A stretch of 64,000 nt of DNA, taken from NCBI GenBank assembly GCA_019636245.1, contig JAHBXX010000021.1, positions 1-64,000 on the forward strand, written 5' to 3'. The notes under the pieces were generated by a model that had not been told where the DNA came from, ran no database searches, and was given only the letters and a program-made list of their open reading frames with translations. The position numbers and the translations under genes were made by a program. Of this stretch, positions 53,802 through 64,000 are shown piece after piece; position 1 is the first letter of the stretch, and every line of letters starts with the position of its first letter. This DNA is from Planctomycetota bacterium. Its GTDB lineage: Bacteria > Planctomycetota > UBA1135 > UBA2386.

Positions 53802-54658
53802 CGGGCCGCGCGACCGACGCCGCGGCGCTCTACGAGACGCTGTCGCGCTGGCAGTGGTGGCGCAGCCGGGGAGCGCGGGCGCGCGGTGGCGGGCTCGAAC
53901 TGCGCAAGCGCCTGCTGCCGCCGCCGTCGGGCGCGGATGGCCCGGCCGACGGCGGCGCCGGGCTCGACGAATGGCTGTTCGCGCGGCTCGATGGCCGCCC
54001 CGCCGGGCGCGTGCTCGACCTTGGCTGCGGCTTCGGCGCCTCGGCGCAGCGCTGGGCGCGGTTCGGCGGCGGCGAGCTCGTCGGCGTGACGCCGAGTCCG
54101 TTCCAGGTGGCGAAGGCCAGCGCGGCTGCGGCCCGGGTTGGCCTCGCGGCTCGCGTGCGCTTCGTCCGGCAGGCGCTGACCGGACCGCTCGGCGACGGCT
54201 TCGACATCGTGCTGGCGATCGAAGCCCTCGGCCACGAACCGGACCTCGACACGGTGCTCACGAACGTGCGCCGCGCGCTGCGGCCGGGCGGCGTGTTCGT
54301 CTGGGTCGAAGACCTCGCGCGGGCCGAGTCCGGTGACGACGGTGATCGGCGCGAACTGGCGGCGGCATGGGCCTCCCCGCCCCTGCGCAGCGTGGCGGCG
54401 GCGCGTGGTGCGTTGCAGCGGGCAGGCCTGCGGACCTTCCGCACGTTCGACCTCTCGCCGCAGGTTCCGGTCGCCGCCGGGCCGCGACTGGCGGCGCGCC
54501 GGGCCCGGTTGGAGCGACTGCGGCGCTGGTCGCCGTTGCCGGCGATGCGACGGCTTGCGGCGGCATTCGCGGGCGGCGCGGCGCTCGAACGGCTCTACGC
54601 GCGCGGGGCCGCCTGCTACGTTGTGTGGATGAGCGAACGCCCGCCGGAGGCGGCTTGA
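53798..54658 (+). CDS. SAM-dependent methyltransferase, tocopherol/cyclopropane-type
   Basis: 286 residues. Motif I is V-L-D-L-G-C-G-F-G at 72-80, with G-V-T-P-S-P-F-Q-V-A-K-A after it, the pattern of gamma-tocopherol and cyclopropane-fatty-acid methyltransferases. Second of two methyltransferases in the same coupled string. The stop overlaps the TTG start of the following membrane protein. Confidence 0.88.
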   Translation: MTGRATDAAALYETLSRWQWWRSRGARARGGGLELRKRLLPPPSGADGPADGGAGLDEWLFARLDGRPAGRVLDLGCGFGASAQRWARFGGGELVGVTPSPFQVAKASAAAARVGLAARVRFVRQALTGPLGDGFDIVLAIEALGHEPDLDTVLTNVRRALRPGGVFVWVEDLARAESGDDGDRRELAAAWASPPLRSVAAARGALQRAGLRTFRTFDLSPQVPVAAGPRLAARRARLERLRRWSPLPAMRRLAAAFAGGAALERLYARGAACYVVWMSERPPEAA

Positions 54659-56289
54659 GGTTCCTGCGCCATCTCGGCTGGCCGATCGCCGTGGTGCCGG
54701 CGCTGGCGGCGTTCGGGTGGACGAGTTTCGCCGCGCGCCTGCCCGAGTCCACGGCGTCCCGGCAGGCGCTGGGCGAGGCGACGATGAAGTGGACCCTGGC
54801 CGAGGTGACGGAGTTCGGCCGCGAGCCGGCGCACGTGCTGGCGCGCCTCCTGCACCTCGGCGCGCTGCGCGTGCCGGGCTCGTCCTTCTGGTGGGCGGCG
54901 GCCGTGAACTCGCTGCTCGCCCTGCTGGTGGTGTTCGCCTTCGCCGGGGTGGCGCGCCGCTCCTTCGGCCTCGGTCCCGGCGGCCAGGCATCGGCGATCG
55001 GCCTCGGCGGCCTGCTGGCCTGCAGTCCGGCGTTCGGCGCCGACTGGCTCTACGGCGCCAGGGTCGGTCTGTTCCTGGTGCCCTTGCTGCTGCTGTGGGC
55101 GGTGTGGCTGCTGCTCGGTGAACGGCGGTTCGTCGTCCGGGCCCTGCTCGCGCTGGCGCTCGTCGTCGCGGCGCCGCTGTGCCACACCAACGGCGTCCTG
55201 GTGTTCGTCGCGGTCGCGCCGGCGCTGCTCGAGGCGGCGCGCCGGGCGGGCAGTTCCCGCCGCATGGGCTGGACGGTCGCGCTGCTGCTGTGCGGCAACC
55301 TCGCCGCGGTCGGCAGTCTGTTCCCGGCCGGCCGGCTGGCGCTCGGCGATGCCGGGCTGCTCGGGCGCCTGGTCGCGGCACCCGCCGCCGCGCTGCTCCA
55401 CCTGTTGCGCACGACGGGTTCGGCATGGCTCGACCCGTTGCCCGCGACGGCTTGGGACGAGACCGCCCTCGGGGCCTGCGCCTGGCTGCTGCCGCTGGTG
55501 CTGTGGCGGCTCGGCGACCGCAGCGATGCGGCCCGACGGCGGGCCGCGCCCTGGTGGGGCTGCATCTGGTTCGGGCTGTCGCTGTTCCTGCTCGCGGCCG
55601 AGAGGCACGGGCCGCAGCTCGACGCGGCGTCGTTGCGCGCCTGCACCTATGGCGCGTTCCTTCTGCCGATCGGCTGCATCGGGCTGGTCGCGGCCCGCTT
55701 CGGCGCGGCAGCCCTGCCGCTCGGCGCCGGTGCGTTGGCCGTGCTCGGTGCGCAGGACTGGCACCGAGGCCTCGAGGACCTGCGCCTCGCGCGCATGCAG
55801 GCGGAGGCGGTCGAGACCTCGATGGTGTTGCCGCCGGCGCTCGGCGGCACGCTGCCCAGCGATCCCGACACCTGGCGGGGCCTGCAGCAGCTCGGCTGGA
55901 TGCCCTGGCTCGACGATGTGTTCGCCGTCGCTTTGCGAGAGGTCGCCTCGGCGCCACACGGACCGGGGCTCGGCGGGTTCGTCGACGGCGACGCGCGGGC
56001 CGTGCGCGGCGTCGCCCGTTCGTCGCTGCGCCAAGCTGCCGTGCAGTGCGTGGTGGCGACGGCGGCGGGGGAAGCGGCGGCGGACGGTGGCGAGCGGCTG
56101 CTCGGCCTCGTCCGGCCTGACTACGCCGGCGCCGGCCGTACGGTGCCCTGGAGCCTGCCGTTCATGGCGCCGATCGACGAGGGCACGCGCGTGCGTATCA
56201 CCGGCTTCTGCCCGCGCCGCCGCGCCATGGTGGCGCTGGCGCCGGTGCTCGTGCTGCGCCAGGGCCAGCTCGTGGTCGAGGGCGGATGA
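54655..56289 (+). CDS. Polytopic membrane protein of unknown function
   Basis: 544 residues from a TTG at 54655, chosen for the GGAGG four bases upstream and the TTGA overlap (an in-frame GTG at 54625 is the alternative). About ten hydrophobic segments up to about residue 390, then a soluble tail. The L-P-x-S-T-A-S-R-Q loop after the first helix and the overall layout recall oligosaccharyl/mannosyl-transferase-like GT-C proteins, but no D-x-D or other signature is secure. It lies between two methyltransferases and the LTA-synthase-like enzyme. Confidence 0.7.
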   Translation: MRFLRHLGWPIAVVPALAAFGWTSFAARLPESTASRQALGEATMKWTLAEVTEFGREPAHVLARLLHLGALRVPGSSFWWAAAVNSLLALLVVFAFAGVARRSFGLGPGGQASAIGLGGLLACSPAFGADWLYGARVGLFLVPLLLLWAVWLLLGERRFVVRALLALALVVAAPLCHTNGVLVFVAVAPALLEAARRAGSSRRMGWTVALLLCGNLAAVGSLFPAGRLALGDAGLLGRLVAAPAAALLHLLRTTGSAWLDPLPATAWDETALGACAWLLPLVLWRLGDRSDAARRRAAPWWGCIWFGLSLFLLAAERHGPQLDAASLRACTYGAFLLPIGCIGLVAARFGAAALPLGAGALAVLGAQDWHRGLEDLRLARMQAEAVETSMVLPPALGGTLPSDPDTWRGLQQLGWMPWLDDVFAVALREVASAPHGPGLGGFVDGDARAVRGVARSSLRQAAVQCVVATAAGEAAADGGERLLGLVRPDYAGAGRTVPWSLPFMAPIDEGTRVRITGFCPRRRAMVALAPVLVLRQGQLVVEGG

Positions 56290-57908
56290 GTCGGCTCGGC
56301 AAGGCTGCGGTCTGGCTCCTGGCGCTTGGTCTGCTGCACCTCGTCGCGATCCTGCCGTTGCCGTTCACCGCGGCGGATCCGTGGCGTCCGGCACGGACGC
56401 TGTCTCCGGACCTGGCCGGTCTGCTCGGGCTGGCCGTGCTGGGGGCGGCGAGCGGCCGGGCGCGAGGCTTCGCCCATGCGGCGGCTGTGCTGTTGCTCGC
56501 CGCGGCACTGTTCCGCAGCGCCGCCGTCTACCTGCACCTGTTGCTCGACCGCCGCCTCGACCTGAAGTTCGATGCGCTCGAGCTGCCCGGCTTGCTGCAC
56601 CTGCTGACCCAGGACGGCGCCTGGCCGACCTGGGCGGCCGGCATCGCGATCGGGCTCGCCGTGCTGGCGACGCACTGCCTGCTGGCTTGGGCGTTCGCGG
56701 TGGTCGCCGCGCCGGCAAGGCGGCCACGCGGGGCCATGGTGCTACTGGTCGCGCTGCAGGCGCTGGTGCTGGCTGGCGTCGCGCGGCAGTCGCTCGCGTC
56801 GAGGCCGGAGCCGCTGTGGCACGAATCGATGCTGTGGCCGCTCGCCGGCCAGGTCGGCGACGCGATCGACTACTGGCGGCATCCGGCGGCGGTGGACGAC
56901 CCGATCCGGGCGCGCTTCGCCGGATCGGCGCGCGAGCTGGCGGCCGTACCGGGCCAACTGGCCGGCCTGGGCGGCGCCGACGTGCACCTGCTCTTCATCG
57001 AATCGTACGGCCGCTACGCCTGGCGCGAACCCGGACTCGCGCCGCGGCTGCAGGCGCTGGCGCGCGAACTCGAGGACGAGCTGCGCGCGGCCGGGTTCGG
57101 CGCCTGCAGCGGCACCTGCCGGCCCGCGAACAGCGGCGGCGCATCGTGGCTCGCGCACGCCCAACTGCTGTGCGGCACGCGGGTCGACGGCCATCGTGCG
57201 TTCCAGCTGCTGTTCGAGAGCGACATCGAGCCGCTGCCCCGGCGGTTCCGCGCCGCCGGCTATCGCACGGTCGAGGTGCTGCCGGCGATGCCCCGGCAGT
57301 GGCCGGAAGGGCAGCGCTTCTACGGTTTCGACGAAGTGCTGACGCAGATCGAGCTCGACTACCGCGGCTTCGTCTACCACTGGGGCCGCATGCCGGACCA
57401 GTTCGCGCTGCACCATCTGCTCGAGCAGGTCGTGCGGCCGGCGCAGCAGCCGCTGTTCACGATGTTCGTGTCGGTCACCAGCCACGTGCCGTGGCGCATG
57501 GTGCCGCACTACATCGCCGACTGGCGCCTGGAGGCCGCCACGTTCGCCGCGCCGCCCCGCATCGTGCACCCGGTCACGTGGCTCGACGTGCCATACGATC
57601 CGCGCCTCGTGCCGGCGTTCGGCGACACGCTCGAGTACGCGTTGCGAGCCGCGGTCGGTTTCGTGGCGCGGCTGCCGCGCCCTTCGCTCGTGTTCGTGCT
57701 CGGCGACCATCAGCCGCCGATCGCCGGCGTCGGATCCCACCCCGATCCATCGCTCGAGGTGCCCATCCACGTGTTCGCGAATCGGCCGGCGCTGCTCGAG
57801 CCCATCACCCGGAGCGGGTTCGTCGGCGGCATCACGCTGGACCCCGACGCGACCTCGTTCGACACCAGCCGGTTCGCGGCGTCGCTGCTGCAGCTCTATT
57901 CGCGCTGA
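56286..57908 (+). CDS. LTA-synthase/sulfatase-superfamily membrane enzyme
   Basis: 540 residues. About five hydrophobic N-terminal segments (to about 165) and a C-terminal alkaline-phosphatase-type domain: metal Glu in L-L-F-I-E239-S, nucleophile region N-S-G-G-A-S (Ser or Thr), S-H-V-P-W with metal His, and L-G-D-H-Q-P-P with Asp/His. This is the layout of phosphoglycerol/phosphoethanolamine transferases (LTA synthase, OpgB/EptA-like). It would move a phospho-alcohol head group from a lipid onto an envelope glycan or lipid on the outer face of the inner membrane. Start overlaps the previous stop (ATGA). Confidence 0.85.
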   Translation: MSRLGKAAVWLLALGLLHLVAILPLPFTAADPWRPARTLSPDLAGLLGLAVLGAASGRARGFAHAAAVLLLAAALFRSAAVYLHLLLDRRLDLKFDALELPGLLHLLTQDGAWPTWAAGIAIGLAVLATHCLLAWAFAVVAAPARRPRGAMVLLVALQALVLAGVARQSLASRPEPLWHESMLWPLAGQVGDAIDYWRHPAAVDDPIRARFAGSARELAAVPGQLAGLGGADVHLLFIESYGRYAWREPGLAPRLQALARELEDELRAAGFGACSGTCRPANSGGASWLAHAQLLCGTRVDGHRAFQLLFESDIEPLPRRFRAAGYRTVEVLPAMPRQWPEGQRFYGFDEVLTQIELDYRGFVYHWGRMPDQFALHHLLEQVVRPAQQPLFTMFVSVTSHVPWRMVPHYIADWRLEAATFAAPPRIVHPVTWLDVPYDPRLVPAFGDTLEYALRAAVGFVARLPRPSLVFVLGDHQPPIAGVGSHPDPSLEVPIHVFANRPALLEPITRSGFVGGITLDPDATSFDTSRFAASLLQLYSR

Positions 57909-57918
57909 GGACCGGCGG

Positions 57919-59052
57919 TCATTCGAACCGCGACTGGCGCGCGAGCCGCTTCTTGATCAGGTCGATGCGCTCGAGCTGGCCGCGGGCCGGGAAGCGTTCG
58001 TAGAAGCCCTCGCGGCGGAAGTCGGCGGCCAGCTCGCCGATCGGCCGCAGCCGGTTCTCGAGCAGCTTCAGCAGCTCCGGGCCGGGCGCGATCGTCGCGT
58101 CGATCTTCGCGGCGACGTCGCCGCACAGGCGCAGCATCGCCTCGATGGTGACGTCGCGCGTCACGAAGTAGTTCCTGTTGTCGCCCCAGGCGGACCCGAA
58201 CGCCGTGCGCAGCGCCTTCAGCACGTCGCGCACGAGGCCGTAGCCGCGATCCCGGCTCCAGCCGCGCCCGTCCTTGAACCGGTGCTGCGCGTCCTTGCGG
58301 CGGATCAGGCGGTAGGTCTCGCCGAAGATCTGCGCCTGGTTGATCCACATCTCCTGGTGCGAGCGGCCGCCCAGCATGTTGATGTGGTACTGCAGCGGCG
58401 AGTCGTCGGACTCGTAGAGGGCGCGCACCAGGGTGGCGGCGTACTTCTTCTCCGGATCGGTGCCCCACTCGATGCGCTCGTACAGGTCGATCAGGTGCGA
58501 CTTGTTGATGCGGGTGTGGGTGCTGTTGATGACCACGAACATCTCGGTGGCGAAGTCGGCGGTCTTGCCGTCGAAGATCACCACCGGCACCTCGACGCGG
58601 CGGTCGGCGTCCTTCTCCTGCAGGTAGAAGTGCAGGCCCGCGAGCCGGTGCTGGCCGTCGATGATCAGGAAGTCGCCGCGCGGCTCGACCAGGTTGCCGG
58701 CGCGCTCCATGCCCTTCAGCGGCTGGAACTCGAGCTTCTCGGTGGAGAACAGCAGCACCGCGCCGGGGATCACCGGTTGGCGGGTCTCGTTGCGATAGAA
58801 GTCCTTGATCTGCCGGACCTTCCTGCGATTCAGGTCGCGCTGGAACGACTTGCTGTTCTTCTCGATCGCCTGCACGTAGCGCTCGACGTCGTCCAGTTCC
58901 TTCTTCTTCGCCTTGCCGTCGTCGCCGCCGATCGTCTGCCCGCGGTCGCCGTAGAAGCGCGTCACGAAGCGCACCTTGCGCAGCAGGTCCTCGGCGGGGT
59001 AGCTGACGAAGTAGAACTCCGACTCCTTCTGGCGCATCCGCTGGGCGAACAT
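57919..59052 (-). CDS. DGQHR-domain protein (DndB-like), orphan
   Basis: 377 residues, ATG at 59052 with a perfect AAGGAG six bases upstream. D-G-Q-H-R is at 132-136 in F-L-I-I-D-G-Q-H-R-L-A-G-L, with V-V-I-N-S-T-H-T-R-I-N-K-S-H-L-I-D-L. This is the ParB/sulfiredoxin-like fold of DndB and DpdB, DNA phosphorothioation and dpd-system proteins. No dnd or dpd genes adjoin, so it is solitary. Possible roles: transcriptional repressor of DNA modification genes elsewhere, or a nucleotide-binding protein in an unrelated context. Confidence 0.82.
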   Translation of the reverse strand: MFAQRMRQKESEFYFVSYPAEDLLRKVRFVTRFYGDRGQTIGGDDGKAKKKELDDVERYVQAIEKNSKSFQRDLNRRKVRQIKDFYRNETRQPVIPGAVLLFSTEKLEFQPLKGMERAGNLVEPRGDFLIIDGQHRLAGLHFYLQEKDADRRVEVPVVIFDGKTADFATEMFVVINSTHTRINKSHLIDLYERIEWGTDPEKKYAATLVRALYESDDSPLQYHINMLGGRSHQEMWINQAQIFGETYRLIRRKDAQHRFKDGRGWSRDRGYGLVRDVLKALRTAFGSAWGDNRNYFVTRDVTIEAMLRLCGDVAAKIDATIAPGPELLKLLENRLRPIGELAADFRREGFYERFPARGQLERIDLIKKRLARQSRFE

Positions 59053-59215
59053 CCGAACTCCTTGGGACCGGGGGAGGTGCGTGGAGTCGCAAGTTTGCGC
59101 AAGGGAGGGCGGCTTGGCAAAGGGCAGCCGGGTTCGTCGGGCTCGGCACGCCCGGCGCGGCGCCTGGCGGCGGGTCGCAGTGGCGGCCGGGTCGTGCCCC
59201 GGCCAGCATGGCGGC

Positions 59216-60730
59216 ATGCCGGACCTGGTGCTCGCCACGCTGAACGCGAAGTGGATCCACGCCTCGTTCGGCCTGCGCTACCTGCGCGCCAACCTCGGCG
59301 AACTGCGCGAGCGCAGCGTCCTGCGCGAGTTCGAGATCGCGCAGCGGCCGGCCGACGTCGTCGAGGCGATCCTCGCCGAACGGCCGCGCCTGGTCGGGCT
59401 CGGCGTCTACGTGTGGAATGCGCTGCCGTCGCTGCAGGTCGTGCGGCTGCTGAAGCAGGTCGCGCCCGAGGTCCTGGTTGTCGTCGGCGGGCCCGAGGTC
59501 AGCCACGAGAGCGAGCAGCAGGAGATCTGCGCGCTGGCCGACCACGTCGTGCGCGGCGAGGGCGATGTCGCGTTCCGCGAACTGTGCCGCGCGCGGCTCG
59601 CCGGCGCCGTGCCGCCGCACGTGATCGAGGCGCCGCCGCCGCACTTCGCCGATCTGGTGCTGCCGTACGACGAGTACAGCGACGCCGACATCGCGCATCG
59701 CATCGTCTACGTCGAGAGCGCGCGCGGCTGCCCGTTCACCTGCGAGTTCTGCCTGTCGGCGCTCGACGTGCCGGTGCGCCGGGCGGACACCGAGGCGTTC
59801 CTGGCGGCGATGGAGCGGCTGCTGCGACGCGGCGTGCGGCACTTCAAGTTCGTCGACCGCACGTTCAACCTCGGCATCGCCACCGCGGCGCGGATCCTGC
59901 GCTTCTTCCGCGAGCGCTGGCAGGAGGGGCTGTTCCTGCACTTCGAGCTGGTGCCCGACCGCCTGCCGGACGAACTGCGGGCCGAGATCGCCGCGTTCCC
60001 GGCCGGGGCGCTGCAGTTCGAGGTCGGCGTGCAGACCCTCGACCGGGCGACCAGCGAGCGCATCAGCCGGCGGCAGGACGTGCCCCGCCTCGCCGACAAC
60101 CTGCGGTTCCTGCGCGAACGCACCGGGGCACACGTGCATGCCGACCTGATCGTCGGCCTGCCCGGCGAGGACGAGGCGACGTTCGCGCGCGGCTTCGACC
60201 GGCTGTGGGCGCTGCGGCCGCACGAGATCCAGGTCGGGGTGCTGAAGCGCCTGCGCGGCACGCCGATCGTGCGCCACGACGCGGAGCACGGCATGCAGTA
60301 CGCGGCCGAGCCGCCGTACGAGGTCGTGCAGACCGCGGCGGTGCCGTTCGCGGCGCTGCAGGGCATGAAGCGCTTCGCGCGCTACTGGGACCTGGTCGGC
60401 AACAGCGGCAACTGGAACGAGACGCTGGTGCCGTTGCTGGACGGGCCGTCGGCCTACGCGGCGTTCCATGCCTTCGCCACCTGGCTGCATGCGACGACGC
60501 GGCAGACGGCGGGCATCGCGCTGCACCGGCTGGCGACCCTCCTGTGGCAGTGGCTGACCGAGCACCGGGGGTGGGAGCCCGCGGTGGTCGGTCGGGCCCT
60601 CGCCGCCGACTATGCCCGCTGCGCGCGGCACGACTGGCCCGAGTTCCTGCGCCCCTGGGTGCAGGGCGGCAGGCGGCCTGCCGTGCGCGCCGCGGCCGGA
60701 GCCGGGCGCCAGGCGCGCCATCGCGGCTGA
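59216..60730 (+). CDS. B12-binding radical SAM enzyme (DUF4080 type)
   Basis: 504 residues. N-terminal cobalamin-binding Rossmann domain (about 1-125, V-V-V-G-G-P-E-V-S). Radical SAM cluster C172-x3-C176-x2-C179 in C-P-F-T-C-E-F-C. C-terminal part (about 370-500) is the DUF4080-like extension. It carries out a radical reaction, often a methylation of an unactivated carbon or a thioether/hydroxyl chemistry; the substrate is unknown. Confidence 0.88.
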   Translation: MPDLVLATLNAKWIHASFGLRYLRANLGELRERSVLREFEIAQRPADVVEAILAERPRLVGLGVYVWNALPSLQVVRLLKQVAPEVLVVVGGPEVSHESEQQEICALADHVVRGEGDVAFRELCRARLAGAVPPHVIEAPPPHFADLVLPYDEYSDADIAHRIVYVESARGCPFTCEFCLSALDVPVRRADTEAFLAAMERLLRRGVRHFKFVDRTFNLGIATAARILRFFRERWQEGLFLHFELVPDRLPDELRAEIAAFPAGALQFEVGVQTLDRATSERISRRQDVPRLADNLRFLRERTGAHVHADLIVGLPGEDEATFARGFDRLWALRPHEIQVGVLKRLRGTPIVRHDAEHGMQYAAEPPYEVVQTAAVPFAALQGMKRFARYWDLVGNSGNWNETLVPLLDGPSAYAAFHAFATWLHATTRQTAGIALHRLATLLWQWLTEHRGWEPAVVGRALAADYARCARHDWPEFLRPWVQGGRRPAVRAAAGAGRQARHRG

Positions 60731-60807
60731 CGGGTCCGGGGCCGCCGGCCGTGCCCGGCGGCCGCGCCACGGTGGCCCCCGGGCCGTCGAATCCGCAGAC
60801 TGCCCGC

Positions 60808-62454
<1,647 letters not shown>

Positions 62455-62494
62455 GCGGAGGGTCGCGCTACGCTTGGCGGCCGGAGGCGCCCCG

Positions 62495-62896
62495 ATGACC
62501 GAAGCCCGCGATCTCGTGCTCGATCTCTACGCCGCGTTCGCCGCCGGCGACGTGCCCCGGCTGCTCGGCCACCTGCACCCGCAGGTGCGCTGGCAGGAGG
62601 CCGAGGGCTTTCCGCTCGCCGACCGGAACCCCTACCTCGGCCGCGAGGCGATCGTCGCCGGCGTGTTCGCCCGGGTCGCCGAGCTGTGGGACGGCTTCCG
62701 TGTGCAGGTCGGCGAGATCGTCGGCGGGCCGGACGTGCTGACGATGTTCGGGCGCTACCACGGCACGGGGCGGGCGACCGGCCGCCGGCTCGACGCGCAG
62801 GCGGCGCACACGTGGTGGCTCGAGCGGGGCAGGGTCGTGCGCTTCCAGCAGATGGTCGACACCGCCGCGGTGCGGGCGTCGCTCGGCTCGTGCTGA
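62495..62896 (+). CDS. NTF2/SnoaL-like protein
   Basis: 133 residues; ATG at 62495, GGAGG nine bases upstream. Pattern of the NTF2-like cone: V-L-D-L-Y-A-A-F-A-A-G-D-V-P-R-L-L-G-H-L-H-P-Q-V-R-W...N-P-Y-L-G-R-E-A-I. Such proteins bind or isomerise small hydrophobic molecules. The radical SAM gene start overlaps its end. Confidence 0.85.
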   Translation: MTEARDLVLDLYAAFAAGDVPRLLGHLHPQVRWQEAEGFPLADRNPYLGREAIVAGVFARVAELWDGFRVQVGEIVGGPDVLTMFGRYHGTGRATGRRLDAQAAHTWWLERGRVVRFQQMVDTAAVRASLGSC

Positions 62897-64000
62897 CCGT
62901 CGTCTGGGCCTACCGCCGCACCGGCAAGTTCGCGTTCCACGTGCTGACGGGCGCGCTCGAGAGCGATGCGCGCACCGCCGACGTGCCGATCGAGTTCGGC
63001 AACGGCATCGACGCCGTGGTCGCCGCCACGCGCCGCGCCCTGGCCCAGGGCCGACGCGTGCTGGTCGGCTGGTCGTTCTACTCGCCGGACTTCGTGCGGC
63101 TGGCCGCCGAGCTGCGCGAAGTCCGCGCCGCGATCGACGACCCGCGCGTGCTGCACGTAGCCGGCGGCGTGCACGCCAGCGCCGAGCCGGCGGCGACGCT
63201 GCGGGCCGGCTTCGATCTGGTCGCGACCGGCGAGGGCGAAGCCACGATCCGCGGCCTGGTGCAGGCACTGCGCGCCGGCACGGACCCGCGCGAGGTCGCC
63301 GGCACGGCGTGGCTCGACGGCGGCGAACTGCGTCGCCGCGGTCGCGCCGCGCGCGTGGACCTCGACGCCTTCCCGCCGTTCGGGCCCGGGCACGCGCGCT
63401 TCGGCCCGATCGAGATCACGCGCGGCTGCGTCTATGCCTGCCGCTTCTGCCAGACGCCCTACTTCGCCGGCGCGGCGTTCCGCCACCGCAGCATCGCCAA
63501 CGTGTGCGAGTGGGTGCGCTTCCTGGTCGGTCGCGGCTTCCGGGACTTCCGCTTCCTGTCGCCGACGTCGCTGAGCTACGGCGCCTCGGGGCCGGAGCCC
63601 GACCTCGGAGCGGTGGAGGCGCTGCTCGCCGGCGTGCGCGACGAGATCGGGCCCGAGCGGCGGCTGTGGTTCGGCACGTTCCCGAGCGAGGTGCGGCCCG
63701 AGCACGTGACGCCGCGCGCGTTGCAGCTGCTGCGCCGCCACGTCAGCAACCGGGCGCTGATCCTGGGCGGCCAGTCGGGCAGCGACCGGGTGCTGCAGGC
63801 GAGCGCGCGCGGCCACGATGCGGCCACGGTCGAGCGCGCGGCGGCGCTGTCCGTCGAGCACGGCTTCGTGCCGCACGTCGACTTCCTGTTCGGTCTGCCC
63901 GGCGAGGAACCGGCCGACGTCGACGCGACGCTGGCGCTGATGGACCGTCTGGTGGCGCGCGGCGCGAAGGTGCACGCCCACACGTTCCTGCCGCTGCCGG
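62890..64000 (+). CDS. B12-binding/radical SAM protein, MJ_1487-like (3' truncated by window)
   Basis: At least 370 residues, continuing past the window. The GTG at 62890 overlaps the end of the NTF2 gene. N-terminal B12-binding-like part (L-T-V-V-W-A-Y-R-R-T-G-K-F...G-G-V-H-A-S-A-E-P, A-T-G-E-G-E-A-T-I). Radical SAM motif C-x3-C-x2-C in R-G-C-V-Y-A-C-R-F-C-Q-T-P. Matches my memory of the TIGR04013/MJ_1487 family, found in archaea and some bacteria, function unknown. No stop within the window. Confidence 0.85.
   Translation, partial: MLTVVWAYRRTGKFAFHVLTGALESDARTADVPIEFGNGIDAVVAATRRALAQGRRVLVGWSFYSPDFVRLAAELREVRAAIDDPRVLHVAGGVHASAEPAATLRAGFDLVATGEGEATIRGLVQALRAGTDPREVAGTAWLDGGELRRRGRAARVDLDAFPPFGPGHARFGPIEITRGCVYACRFCQTPYFAGAAFRHRSIANVCEWVRFLVGRGFRDFRFLSPTSLSYGASGPEPDLGAVEALLAGVRDEIGPERRLWFGTFPSEVRPEHVTPRALQLLRRHVSNRALILGGQSGSDRVLQASARGHDAATVERAAALSVEHGFVPHVDFLFGLPGEEPADVDATLALMDRLVARGAKVHAHTFLPLP

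Overview
The window is very GC-rich (clearly above 70 %) and densely packed, with many ATGA, GTGA or TTGA stop/start overlaps. It suggests a diderm bacterium of the Planctomycetota, perhaps a Poly30/Saltatorellus-like lineage. The grounds are an ECF sigma gene fused to a Ser/Thr kinase gene, an Omp85-type outer-membrane protein, several secreted HEAT-repeat, von Willebrand A and carboxypeptidase-regulatory-like proteins, a multihaem cytochrome and many lipoproteins. The assignment is an inference; another high-GC diderm phylum is possible. I saw no rRNA, tRNA or CRISPR array. The only mobile-element trace is a short ISL3-type transposase remnant at the left edge.

Left part (1-26 kb). A secreted GyrI-like protein is divergent from the ECF sigma factor/Ser-Thr kinase pair. 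Then come an Omp85 barrel protein, a DEDD exonuclease, secreted proteins of unknown role, a five-haem cytochrome c, a RumA-type rRNA uracil methyltransferase, a secreted alpha/beta hydrolase, and a two-gene unit joining a fused 2-oxoacid dehydrogenase E1 (alpha+beta) to a FabD-like acyltransferase. A PPC/DUF296 lipoprotein, a solitary DNA methylase, an acyl-CoA synthetase, a TruC-like pseudouridine synthase, a large MGH1/GH63-like glycosidase with a palindromic operator candidate, and a serine/threonine dehydratase follow.

Middle (26-46 kb). CBS and UspA proteins, an EI24/CysZ membrane protein, an M24 aminopeptidase, a 970-residue repeat protein, a CCA-transferase-like HD protein, a HEAT protein and lipoproteins lead to an ECF sigma / anti-sigma / VWA operon. 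Its sigma/anti-sigma junction carries a 14-nt tandem repeat that makes two five-codon mini-ORFs. Then comes a housekeeping run: a Fis-like regulator with a Glu in place of the receiver Asp, prfB (with the programmed +1 frameshift), purH, a small unknown gene, a YggS-type PLP protein, nth and a haem lipoprotein.

Accessory locus (46.3-57.9 kb). Two divergent overlapping gene strings look like one uncharacterised biosynthetic system. Leftward: RibD-type reductase, BchC-like dehydrogenase, a 6-pyruvoyltetrahydropterin-synthase homologue lacking the usual catalytic residues, and a glycosyltransferase. Rightward: CDP-alcohol phosphatidyltransferase, PEMT/ICMT-like membrane methyltransferase and hydrolase, then, past an opposing 2-phosphoglycerate-kinase-like gene, two SAM methyltransferases, a polytopic membrane protein and an LTA-synthase/sulfatase-like enzyme. 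This is the strongest candidate here for an undescribed pathway, possibly a modified, glycosylated pterin- or flavin-like or lipid-linked molecule.

Right end (58-64 kb). An orphan DGQHR-domain (DndB-like) protein is divergent from a B12-binding radical SAM enzyme. It is followed by an ABC-F ATPase, an NTF2-like protein and a second B12/radical SAM enzyme cut by the window edge.
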